Shown piece by piece: positions 11,674 through 43,808 of a DNA stretch of 64,000 nucleotides (positions are counted from its first letter, which is position 1; each line of letters opens with the position of its first letter). The position numbers and the translations under genes are program-made. Origin of the DNA: Siderastrea siderea (Eukaryota > Cnidaria > Anthozoa > Scleractinia > Rhizangiidae); assembly GCA_964030785.1 (NCBI GenBank), contig OZ034975.1, positions 43,138,569 to 43,202,568 of the forward strand. Reading direction: 5' to 3'. The notes beneath the pieces were generated by a model that searched no databases, had not been told where the DNA came from, and saw only the letters and a list, made by a program, of their open reading frames with translations.

Positions 11674-12069
11674 AGGGACCAGCCACTATTTATCACCTGG
11701 TGGGAGGGAGGGGGGAGAGGGGAGGGTTGGAGGATTTTGTAGTTAAGTTAGCCTCTAGTATCTGATTCCCCCTCAAGCAATGGCTGTGTTTTTGGTATCT
11801 TTTTCTGTATGGTTGGTTTTGTTAGATACATTATTAATGCAACTGTTAAAATTGACTCACCCTTAATGATTGCATGTTAAGTAAGATTAACAATCGGCTA
11901 AATAAAAAGGAAATGTTAAGATGGATCAATGTTGCATTTTTCATACATGCCCACCATTTACTCAGTGCTTCCTGAGAGAACCCCTCTTTTACTTCCCCAA
12001 ACTTACGTGCCCCCCCCAAATCCTCTGCTCCCCCCCCCCAACCTGATGATAAGATAATGACTGGTCCCT
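11674..12069. mobile_element. MITE with AGGGACCAG termini
   Basis: AGGGACCAGCCACTATTTAT and a G-rich run at left mirror a C-rich run and TTATCAT..ATGACTGGTCCCT at right. Non-coding, about 0.4 kb. Confidence 0.6.
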
Positions 12070-12822
12070 TACATCCAGACTATTGAGATTGCTCTTGCAT
12101 CTTCATTTTCGGTTTTTCTGTCCTTGCCATCCAATCTGATGTATGATATGGCCTTAAAAAGACCTTGACGGAATATAATAATGGCTCGAGAATCCAGGAT
12201 GACTGGAGAAGCCATATACACCTTGTGACTATTCTTTGGTTGATACTCCAGTAGTAATGGCATTTCACTACTAATAAAAAGTAACTATGATGCTCAGATG
12301 TAGTCCAACAAGTCAAGTCATGACAGTGAAACAACAGAATAGCATCCTTCAGTATCTGAAATTCACACAATATACAGTGTACCTCTCAGATAGAAAAATC
12401 TGATCCAGGTTCAGTTATCTGTTTTATAGCACTGTGAATTCTGGGATGAAGATACTTCCAGAAGGGTAAAGTTGCAACTATGGCAACATCTTAAAAGTAG
12501 TAGCGTTTTCTTTTCAAGGGGACAAAGTAGCTGGTTGTGTAATGCTTTCACAAATATATTTGTAGAGAACATCCTATTTACATCTTTGATATGTACAGAA
12601 CTTCTCATAGACTACAGTTTTACCACCAAGTTAAGGGAAGATGGGCTGTTTTCCAGTAAATGCAGGATTAAACGTTGCAATGAAAGAAGACAATGCCTGT
12701 TGATCTAGTCTTCTTCAGAGATGCCACTAATTTGTTATAATTAATGCATTTAGTGCGAAGTCGTCCTTTATCCTTAATGATTCTGGACTGCAATGAATCA
12801 AACTTCAACAATAGCTGATCTT

Positions 12823-14007
12823 TCACTCCTTTGAAGTCAGCATGTTCTTCTCATCAACAAACCGCAGTTTATAACCCTCATCTGGCAATAACTTGTCATT
12901 GTTATTGTTAAAAGGATTGCCGCAATTTAAACAGGGGCAACAATCACATGAACCTTTATCGCTGAAACATGGGCATCGAGTGCTCATACACCTCTTACTC
13001 TGCAGCTTGGATGTCATCCCACATGAACACCTCTTCAACTTACCTCTGCTTCTTTTCTTTTTTCCAGGTGGAGTTATAACTGTCGGTTCTTTTTGCAGCT
13101 CTGGTTTTAGTTCTGGTTGATCTGGACTATCGACAACTAGGATCTCTTTGTTTTCTTCTTCTTTTTCATTTACATTTTCTTGTTGATAGTTGCTGGTTGC
13201 AAAATGCAAGGAATCCATGTCCATTTCAACTATGCTTGTCATCTCGGTGCTACAAGAAAGATTAGGTGCACTCACTGAAAGCCTAACAGCAGTTTTTTTC
13301 TTTTTTCCATAGTTGTAGTAAGTCCCTTTGAATGGCTTCCTTTTCTTCTTTTTCTGTATTTGATTTCCATTTTCCGTTGGTTGTGGAGCCAAAAGTTTGG
13401 CCACATTAAGTTTGGGGGACGCCAAAGCTTGTATTTCCGGCGGAAGTTTCGCCTCCGTAACGTCACGTGACTTGGACGCCATGTTAAAATTCCCGGACCC
13501 GCTCGAACTGGAAATCGTGGAATTTGATTCCCCGGCCGGGCAATTAACCGGTACCTGTTGTGACTGCTGGTTTTGACAGTGAACGAGTGAGATCGGACTT
13601 GTGACAGCTTCCTGAATGATCGCCAATGTTTTGTTGTATTCGCCATTTTGAGTGGCGATTGCGAGCCTTTGAACGCCCGGTGCGTTTTGAGCGATGTATT
13701 CACAAAGCTTCTGATAACAAGCCAGCACAATTCGAGTTTGCTTGTCCTCAGTTAACTTTTCCAGATTTGTGCACCATCGACATCCAGGGTTCAAGGATCG
13801 TTTTTTCCGAAGGCATCCTTTGCAGACATGATGCTCGCAACTGTGAGATCCGTGAGGATCGATACACAGGCGGCGGCAAACCCGACATGACAGAGCTTGG
13901 CGAAGTTTTGGCAGCAGATGGAAAAGTTGATCCCAAACAGCTTGGCTGCCATTTTCAAGAGAAAGCATACATTTGCAAGCTTCGACATATAGCGTTGTAG
14001 CGTTCAT
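12823..14007 (-). CDS. MSL2: MSL2, RING-type E3 ubiquitin ligase of the MSL complex
   Basis: MSL2 partners MSL1 in the nuclear male-specific-lethal complex, which in animals acts with the H4K16 acetyltransferase MOF and ubiquitylates histone H2B. The single exon encodes 394 residues. The N-terminus (NATTLYVEACKCML) matches vertebrate MSL2. A RING finger has Cys41, 44, 57, His59, Cys62, 65, 76 and 79, followed by ENKQ-like TEDKQTRIVLACYQKLCEYI, as in the family. The middle is low-complexity with a KKKKRK patch. A cysteine-rich CXC domain (about 327-362: CSCGM, CPCFSDKGSCDCCPC, NCG) is the family's DNA-binding module. I start at ATG 14007, since an in-frame ATG at 14082 adds 25 residues with no counterpart in MSL2. 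The protein is shorter than human MSL2 (577 aa), mainly in the linker. It is transcribed divergently from PCCB. Confidence 0.95.
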   Translation of the reverse strand: MNATTLYVEACKCMLSLENGSQAVWDQLFHLLPKLRQALSCRVCRRLCIDPHGSHSCEHHVCKGCLRKKRSLNPGCRWCTNLEKLTEDKQTRIVLACYQKLCEYIAQNAPGVQRLAIATQNGEYNKTLAIIQEAVTSPISLVHCQNQQSQQVPVNCPAGESNSTISSSSGSGNFNMASKSRDVTEAKLPPEIQALASPKLNVAKLLAPQPTENGNQIQKKKKRKPFKGTYYNYGKKKKTAVRLSVSAPNLSCSTEMTSIVEMDMDSLHFATSNYQQENVNEKEEENKEILVVDSPDQPELKPELQKEPTVITPPGKKKRSRGKLKRCSCGMTSKLQSKRCMSTRCPCFSDKGSCDCCPCLNCGNPFNNNNDKLLPDEGYKLRFVDEKNMLTSKE

Positions 14008-14441
14008 TTTAACGAAGTTTAGAACGCGTCCTTTTGCTGCTAGAACGATTGTAAAAGACGTATTAAAATTGCTAATTTCCAAATTTTCAGCTCATTTCAC
14101 CCGATTGTATTTTAATAATTCACTGAACCCTCGTTCTTTAGAGCCAGTGGTGAGAAGCTAAACTGAGCATGCCTGACGGCATGTTTCGATGCACGTGCGC
14201 AATTTAGACAAATAATTTTTCTGTGCGGGAGGGGGTTCTACGTCTTTATCAGTGTCTGATTAATACGCTTCCTCGTTCAAAGAAATATGAATTCTTTTTT
14301 GTGTTAAACATTATTAGGTATAAATAAATATTCAACACACGAAAATATTATCTGGGTAGAAAATCTAATTAATTTTCTTCCAGTTTTTAATTTTACTTAC
14401 CCTACCCTAGTTAGTATACAACACCACTACACGAAGGAAGA
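14008..14441. promoter_or_regulatory. Head-to-head promoter region between MSL2 and PCCB
   Basis: Only 434 bp separate the two start codons, so both promoters and 5' UTRs must share this space. A palindromic E-box (CACGTG) lies at 14192-14197, inside a short GC-richer patch (GCATGCCTGACGGCATG then GCACGTGCGC). The half nearer PCCB is AT-rich. No TATA box was assigned. Shared regulation of the pair is inference from the arrangement. Confidence 0.7.
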
Positions 14442-36756
<22,315 letters not shown>

Positions 36757-37026
36757 AAAGGACATCCATGACCAAAAACTTCTAAACAGTGTAGTAGCTT
36801 TAAGCTTAACTAAATGTGGTTTTGCCAAAGTTGTTTTGTCAGTTTAACCTATATTCAACAGTCTGGGGTCGGCAATGTCTGGGTATTAAACTTGTTAACT
36901 CTAAAATAGACTATTAACTTAACCCTCTTTGTAGTGGTAGGCAAGGTGATAGGAGAGGCGGGGCAGCAAGAACCAAGTAGCCAGGCCTGCTGGAGGGAGG
37001 GAGAGACTGGCACATATTGAGCAAAT

Positions 37027-37042
37027 AATAAACTACAATAAA
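37027..37042 (+). terminator. PCCB polyadenylation signals
   Basis: Two AATAAA hexamers at 37027-37032 and 37037-37042, about 270 bp after the stop codon, the first good pair downstream. Confidence 0.6.
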
Positions 37043-38999
37043 TACTGTAAGGTCAGATAAAGTATGTAGAGGTAATCGTATTGTCATTTAAAATCCAAGA
37101 GCAATGACTAGCCCATGTACAGCCATCCATCTCTTCAAGAAAAATCAGAGAGTGGCTGGCTGTTCACAGGCTAAGCAATAACTAGACCCAGCCAGTCTTT
37201 CGACTGCATTTATTTTGAACAATGAAAAAGCTCAAATAATTTTGGCAGTGTTTACCCTTTAAAGTCAGTGTTGTTTTGCATTATTAACTTTTAAAAAAGA
37301 ATGAAAAAGACGTCACTGGTAAGAAAAAACTGAAAGGTCATTGTTCTGTTAATTTATAGCCAATAGTCACCCTTTCCAGTATAGAGAACAGATAGTTTCC
37401 TTTTGTTCTTGAATTAAACATGAGTGTAAATGCATATCTTTTGGAGGTGGAATAAGTTGGTATTCTGCCTAATAGGACACTAAACCGTTCTTCTGTACTG
37501 AAGAGGTAAAAGTAAAGCACATGTATTCTGTAAAGGAAACATTGAAATAATATTAATCTCTTTTTATTTTCACTAAGACTGAGTATAAACCCAGCTGTGC
37601 CTGTCAGGTTAAAGAGTGACTGAGACAGTTGTATGTTAACCTGATCATTATACTAAAAACTATATTGATAAAACCAAATTCTACCAAGATTTGTAGAAAA
37701 CATGTGGATCTTGTGACTCTGAAGATTAAGCAGATTTTTGTATGTGAAGAAAAAGGTACTACAAATGTAAGTAGTGTGAGAGAATGAATAAAAATTAATG
37801 AGTTAATTGTCTGCATTTGTAGCAGTTTCTTGATAACGATACTTTTCCAGAAACGTTCACCTAACTGGTTGAATTAAAAAACAAAGTACTGGTAAAATTC
37901 TGCATCTTGCAGGATTTTCCAAGGTTTACAAATGATTTTCAAAGCCAACCTCTTAAACAGTTTAGCTATCATTCTCCAAGCCTCGAGTTGCTTCATTGGT
38001 TCAAAATGGTGGTCTGTTATGAAATAGCCATTGCACACCCAGTATGTTTCAAAACCACCACTGTGCAGGCTAAACGGCCACTGTGCATTGAACAATAATC
38101 TTTGGCATAAAATCATACGAAGTTCAAGTTTTTTTCTAAATCAAAGAAGTGATCAAGGGGGGATGTCCAAGGTTAAGTTGCTCAAATGTATTCAGTGCTG
38201 GATTCCCATAATGATTTTCGAGTCACTCAATCTCCAATGGACTTTCCTTTTTGTCAGGGGTGCAGCACTACACACGGTTGGTAACTTGCACATTTTATTT
38301 TTTCACACGGAAAATTAGCTGTTTAATGAACGCTAGAACAGTAAAAAATCAGTATTATCGTGTTTAACTAAAGTGTTATGTACATGTATGTTGTGTTACT
38401 GTGCGACATTGCTTGCATAATTTAAGAGAGAGTCCAGTGCAATTTAGTAGTTCCATGAAGTCTAACTTGTCTGCAATTTTCCACTGTATGGCTAGGCCTA
38501 TGAATTTGTACCACCTTTTGTACTAGCTTGTGCTTAAGGGCCTGGCTAAACTAGGAAACATTGTTTCCAGACATGTTTCCTTGGGTGGCTAAACTGGGAA
38601 ACACGTTTCGGAAGCAAAATTTGCATCTGTGAAGCAAAAATGTTTTTGACTTGATTCAGAAACATTTCCTTGCTTCCAAGACGTAAAATTTGCTACTGCA
38701 ACATGTGCTTTGCTACTGCAACATGTGCTCAGCTAAACTGGGAAAATCTGCAGCAATGTTTCCTAGTTTTGCCAGGCCCTAACAATTCATTTATGGTCAC
38801 AGCCACCACAAAAAGAATACATTTACAGAACTCCTGCACACAGAGTGTTAGCCCATCTGGTGAAATATTCAGTCGAAAACTATGGCATTTTTCAAGTAAC
38901 AAACTTGATGGCATTTGTTTCTTTTCATTCACAATCTTGCAAAATATTACATTACCACTCATATCAAAATTACTTAGATATCTCTCTTTTACTAGTAAT
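37043..38999. other. Intergenic, PCCB to fucosidase pair
   Basis: No gene was found. Apart from the MITE at 38537-38780, the sequence is unremarkable and AT-rich. Confidence 0.4.
38537..38780. mobile_element. MITE with AGGGCCTGGC ends
   Basis: Inverted ends: AGGGCCTGGCTAAACTAGGA with AACATTG at left, CAATGTTTCCTAGTTTTGCC with AGGCCCT at right. Interior repeats CTAAACTGGGAAA. The flanks (TTA/TAA) could be a 3-bp Harbinger-type duplication but are ambiguous. Confidence 0.75.
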
Positions 39000-39445
39000 T
39001 CTTTGTAGCAGAGAAATCTCCTTGTCCCAAAGAGACAAAAATTCATTTACTGGTACTTGCATGTCAAAATTCTACTTGGCTCTGATCTTGTCAGCAACTG
39101 CAGCAGTTTTACTGCAGTTATTCTGTAATACACAATGTATTGCCATGTAACTTGCATCATTCTTCACTGACACCAAGGTGAATACCGGTAATTGATTTAG
39201 TATAAACCAAACCAGTGGATAGCCAGTACCAAATAATTTCTGAGAAATGAGGGAAAACTTTCACCTAAAATCCAGAAAAATGCCAGGGGGTGAATAGTAG
39301 ATACTATCCTGAGCTCGAGTAGCCAATCAGAACTCACGAAAAAACACTATCTGCTGGTTTGGTATATACTACAACACAGCACAATCATCAAAAGCTTGTT
39401 GAATGGGCTCCTGTTGCAGCTAGAACACAACACAAGACTGTGACA

Positions 39446-39451
39446 TTTAAT
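39446..39451 (-). terminator. Polyadenylation signal variant of fucosidase paralogue 1
   Basis: ATTAAA on the minus strand, 12 bp after the stop codon, at the position that holds AATAAA in the plus-strand paralogue. Confidence 0.5.
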
Positions 39452-39463
39452 TGGCAGATTGCT

Positions 39464-42038
39464 TCAAACGTATCCTTTTCCTGCTGCCTCAGTCCAGTCA
39501 TAAACAGAAACTTCACGTATCATGATGGACGTATCATCTGTAACCAACTTTGTGATGTTCAAGCTAATAGCTGAAATGATCTCACCACTAAACTCTTCAG
39601 GGAATGGATGAATCCTCTTGTGTCCTATAGTACTTCCTTGTTCAGGGTAATTAAGCCATCCATGCAAAGTCTTGAACCGCAGCTGGTATGCCGCAACAAG
39701 TTGTCCAAACTCTGCAATGTCTTCCATGATTACCACTGACCCCTTGCCCATGCTATAGAGTTCTCCCAAACTCCACACAGTCTCAACTCCGACTTTGAGT
39801 TCTGGATTCTTGTCTGTAATCAGCAGATCTTTGTACAACAGATTAACAGCTTCACCAAACCCCTTGTAGGCTTGTATGTCCTCATCTTCAACCAAACCAT
39901 AAGGATCTGGGTCTAAGTTCAAAATCATGTGGCACCCTCTTCCTACGCTCGTCAAGTACTCACTGACAAGTTTGCTGACTTTTTTCACTCTACTCGTTGT
40001 GTTCGGTTTCCAGAACCAGTAATGTTCCCGTATGACAGTGTCACAGAAGGGAGGGCAAAACTGCTTCCCTAGTGGGTCCCCTGGAATCAGAACAAAATTA
40101 ATATAAACGACTGTTTTGAAAAGCACTTTACCCTTACAGTCCTGCACGATACTGTTGTTGCTTGAACAAAGTTTTTGATTAGTTTCTGAAAACTTTTTCA
40201 TGCTTCCATGACTAATAATTAGTGATAATTATTGATAGGCCACAAAATTTTTAGTCATTGATGTCACTGATTAGTCATCGATTGTTTTGATTACTCATCG
40301 ATGTGACCTAAGGCTCTGATCCCTCTCTTTGGCATTTATTGTTGAACCAAACCTTGACTGGTCTAGTGTCCACGTGGTCCAGTTTTGAAAATTCTTCAAG
40401 TACCACTTGAAGAGCACTTGGATTCTTCAAAACTGAAACTTTGAATGAAAATATTGGGCAATCAAAATAAAATGTGATTTTGTAGAGAGAACGCTATGGT
40501 ACATTGTTCCATCTCAAAATTTCCGTGCATTTACCCATCACTTAGACAGAAGTCAGATGAAAAGGTCATCACTGATGGAAACCTCTTGAAGGGCATAGAC
40601 AAAACATGGACCCCCCTTTCTGGACCCCTTCTGGAGCCCTCAAATTTTTCTGTGAAAAGAATAATGATACTAATATAATACCAATATTATGTTATCATCA
40701 TGTTTTTAGAAAAAAATCGAGGTGTCCAGAAGGGGGCCCAGAAAGGGGGTTCCACGTTTTGTCTACACCCACCTCTTGAATCCACTGTAAAGGATTTCCT
40801 TCAAATGGTTTTTCTTCTTAGACATGTTAGACTCGCCTGCTATGATAACACACTGTCAACATGTCAGACAGTTTTCTTGCTTTAGACTTTGACTATAATT
40901 TCATCACAGGCCTCCTAGTATTCAATTGTAGAACAAGATGGGCTTGTTTCAGTTAGTATTTACAAGCATAAGAACGTCATTTATAACAAAGAATCATCAC
41001 TTCACTCAATGGAATGGTATTTCTAAAAAATGTTGGTACAAGAGGGTGGCAAATTCATAGTAGTTGTGCCAGATATTAAAAAACCAGTGAGTAATCTGTA
41101 AGTAATCATTGAGTTATCAGTAACAGTAATGACTAATCAATGACATCGATGAGTAATCATATAGGCCACAAATTTTTTTGTCTTTGAGTAATCATCAATT
41201 ACTCAATTTGCTTATCAGTAATAATAAATGACTAATCAGAGGATTGCTCGTCGATTACTCATTGATGCCATTGATCATCGGTTTCTTATGCCTGGTATAA
41301 TACACAGTCACAGACATTGTACCTGTGTGCCCCGGCACATCACACTGTCCATCAGGCACTGCATACCACAGAGGCAACGGAGCCACTGCTTGCTCATCAC
41401 CAACCCAACGTACTCCTTGATTTCCAGCAAAGGTTGGGCACTGCATGCAGATACTATTACTGCCCAATGTGCGCAGTATTGGTCCAACATTGGGACTTAC
41501 ACCAGGGACAATACCAGCATCAAACCAAAACAAGAAAGGGTTTGAATACTTTGACTTTGGATCTAACAGTTCACGCATGTGCTGTTCAACAATGTGATTG
41601 TAAATTGCTTGTGCTTCTGGGGTGGGTGCCCTGTAGTTGTTGACATCCATGTACCAGTTTTCGTGCACGCTGTAGTAAAAGGCATGCTTAATGCCATACT
41701 TCTCACAAGACTGCATGAACTCCCAAGCAACATCGCCTGTTTTATTCCTCCATTTACTGTTTTTGACTGAGTAGTTGTAATTTGTTTCTGTTGGCCACAG
41801 GAGAAAGCCACTGAAATGATCTAGTGTGAGCACAGCATACTTTGCACCAAAACTACTGGCTGCTTTCAACCATTCATCTGTTGATAGTTTTGTTGGGTTA
41901 AATGCATCTGGGTAAACTACGTGACCTGTTGAAGATATCAACGTGGTTTCAAAGAAATTCAAAAACTGCAGAAATAAATTAGAAAATTTCCTGATAACAT
42001 CCATAAAAACAAATTTAACTGAACTGGCTACTAGCTAA

Positions 42039-42072
<34 letters not shown>

Positions 42073-42811
42073 TTGACAAAGTGAAAACAATTTTATTTAT
42101 AACTCAGTGAATATTTACACAATACATCCACATCCAATCAAAACAAATTTAAAGACTACCATAGCTAAAACAGGAGATGACAAAAATATGTCCAGAAAAA
42201 TTTTATACATATAAAAAGCACATAATTAAATTGCAAGCCCACTCTCTATTTCAAACACAGTCTTGTTAGTTCATGAATCATGTAATGCATGTAATGCATC
42301 ATTTCCGGCAATGCCCATCCCCACCCCGGGCCGACCCCCGGGCATTAGGATTTTTTGAAAACAAACCAGCAGTACAGGTAAAAACATACGTTGAATTCTT
42401 AGTTTTTGGGGTTACGTTCATTCCAATCAAAGCTAAATCAGGCCAAAATAAGTCTCAAGCAAGTCTTATTTCTCTGTATTGCTTCACTGATCATTCGTTC
42501 TGTGGATCTAACATCTCATTTTGTCCTCCTTAGACAAAGTTAGTGAGAGATTTATTGCCCTTGTCTGATGAACTTATCACTGAAAGGAAGTGACAGTGCT
42601 GTGACGTGAAAATCACAAGATCGTCAAATGCCCCGGGGTAGACTAATGTCCGGCCCCCGGGACAGACAATGAGGAAAAATGCCCCACTAATGCCCGAGGG
42701 GGGGGGGGGGGGGGGATGGGTACTGCTGGAATTGACTGATGCATAATATTGGCAGAGAAAAAGAAACACTGTTATTTTGTTAATCTCTGCAAGTCCTATC
42801 GCTATTATTAC

Positions 42812-42854
<43 letters not shown>

Positions 42855-43135
42855 TGTTGCTAACAGAAATAAGACAAACATACATAAAAAATTAAAATAA
42901 TAACTGGACAGTCATATGCCCTCAATGTTGCCACAAATGACATTGAACTGAATGTCTGATTTGTGCGTTTACCTGTTCTCATACTTCTATTAAAAGTCTG
43001 CATATTGAAGTGAATGCTGGCTCCTATCTCATAGTCAAGGTACTTTGCTTGAGTGGCGCTTGGTTTAGCCACTGAGACCACACAACGAGCAGTAGTTGCA
43101 AAACACGAAATTATCATCACAATAAACCAACACAT
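39464..43135 (-). CDS. Alpha-L-fucosidase-like secreted protein, GH29 (paralogue 1)
   Basis: GH29 enzymes hydrolyse terminal alpha-L-fucose from glycans. Exons on the minus strand: 43135-42973 (163 bp), 41925-41323 (603 bp), 40080-39464 (617 bp), in frame, 460 aa. Residues 1-18 look like a signal peptide (MCWFIVMIISCFATTARC), so it is likely secreted or lysosomal. The body resembles plant AtFUC1-type (subfamily B) enzymes: GASIHFNMQTF (about 38-48), FNPTKL..W (63-73), WRNKTGDV (113-120), WFDAG with the expected nucleophile Asp190, RWVGDE with the likely acid/base Glu232, WFWKPN, VGRGCHMILNL and DIQAYKGFGE. Two features are unusual: the family's HHDGF-type sugar-binding loop reads DHFSGF, and the residue after the nucleophile is Ala rather than Gly. 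Activity on fucose is therefore uncertain. A signal-peptide exon and large introns match the plus-strand copy exactly. Confidence 0.88.
40200..41290. repeat. Degenerate TAATCATCGAT-word region
   Basis: Two patches (40200-40320 and 41080-41285) are built of variants of GAGTAATCATCGATGAC and ACTAATCA, with AGGCCACAAAWTTTTT in each. They flank the palindromic MITE and may be the two ends of one larger element. Intron 2 of fucosidase paralogue 1. Confidence 0.45.
40596..40765. mobile_element. Palindromic MITE
   Basis: TAGACAAAACATGGACCCCC..CTTTCTGG at left, CCAGAAAGGGGG..CCACGTTTTGTCTA at right, inverted. Intron 2 of fucosidase paralogue 1. Confidence 0.75.
42037..42073 (+). repeat. (ATT)n microsatellite
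   Basis: Uninterrupted TATTAT run in intron 1 of fucosidase paralogue 1. Confidence 0.9.
42295..42743. mobile_element. MITE with CCCGGG-rich ends
   Basis: TGCATCATTTCCGGCAATGC then CCATCCCCACCCCGGG at left; CCCGAGG, a G-run, GATGGGTACTGCTGG and TGATGCA at right, inverted. A second CCCCCGGG pair lies inside. Intron 1 of fucosidase paralogue 1. Confidence 0.6.
42805..42855 (+). repeat. (ATT)n microsatellite
   Basis: Long ATT run about 120 bp from exon 1 of fucosidase paralogue 1. Confidence 0.9.
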
Positions 43136-43550
43136 TTTGTACGCACTGCAGTTCTCTAACGAAAGCACTCGCAGAGAATGAACTTCAACCAAATGACTCC
43201 ACAGAAGAAACGCCGGCCGAACGAAAAACTCGTGCAGATCACGAGATGTCGAAGACAGAAAGGATTATGGACCGCAGAATGGGAATGACCGGAATGGGGC
43301 AGGAATGGTGAATTATCAGGATTGGGGAATGTCTCCGATGTGATTGACATCCCAACACTTATAAAATTGTACTAAATATAGTTAAAAATTGTTTTATTTG
43401 TCTTCTATCATTTCTAAGTAGTCACCTCATGCCTAGTCATATATGTAACTTCTGCTCATTGTTTTTCTACTACACATACGTTCTGCGCGTCTCGGGGTAT
43501 TCGGGTTTCGTAAGGAATTTGCCCACCAATACAACAATATTTTTGCGCGG
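43136..43550 (-). promoter_or_regulatory. 5' flank of fucosidase paralogue 1
   Basis: Assigned by position. Only the first tens of bases before the ATG resemble the flank of the plus-strand copy. It contains GGAATG/GGGAATG words at 43275-43315 and no clear core promoter motif. Confidence 0.35.
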
Positions 43551-43598
43551 TTTAAGACTATGTGAAAGAAGCAGATCTTAGCAAGGGCTATCAGAATG

Positions 43599-43632
<34 letters not shown>

Positions 43633-43808
43633 TGAGATAATTGGGTTTAAATTTGGAAAGAAATTGCCGTACATTCCTTGTATGTTAACGCTTTTTTTAG
43701 AATTATGGTTCATTAATTATCTCTGAAAAGTGGGCGGTCACCTACATTTTTCTTTTTGGATTCCAATAACCCTTGCTAAGATCTACTTTTTCCCCATAGT
43801 CGTAACCT
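43551..43808. mobile_element. Palindromic MITE
   Basis: AGATCTTAGCAAGGGCTATC with GCAAAAAGAAAA and TCTGAGATAATT at left; AATTATCTCTGA with TTTTTCTTTTTGG and AACCCTTGCTAAGATCTACT at right, inverted. Non-coding. Confidence 0.75.

Larger units (their letters stand above)
39000..43200 (-). repeat. Inverted duplication, left arm (fucosidase paralogue 1)
   Basis: Matches 51200-61840 in reverse orientation: all three exons, the 3' end of intron 2 (ACTAATCAAAAACTTTGTTC, AAAGTGCTTTTCAAAACAGT), the promoter-proximal sequence, and a block beyond the gene (39060-39155 against about 61700-61800, both with ATTCTGTAATAC-type sequence and TGCAGTTATTCTGTAATA or its complement). The right arm is longer because of insertions in its introns. 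Confidence 0.85.

Noticed and set aside
12069..12708. Several ORFs of 64-96 codons next to MSL2
   Set aside because: No protein similarity recognised; region is the MSL2 3' flank.
39464..40201. Single-exon gene starting at 40201 (and the like at 60198)
   Set aside because: The first 40 residues are intron; a canonical acceptor at 40081-40082 (60317-60318 in the paralogue) joins it to the fucosidase exon 2 in frame.
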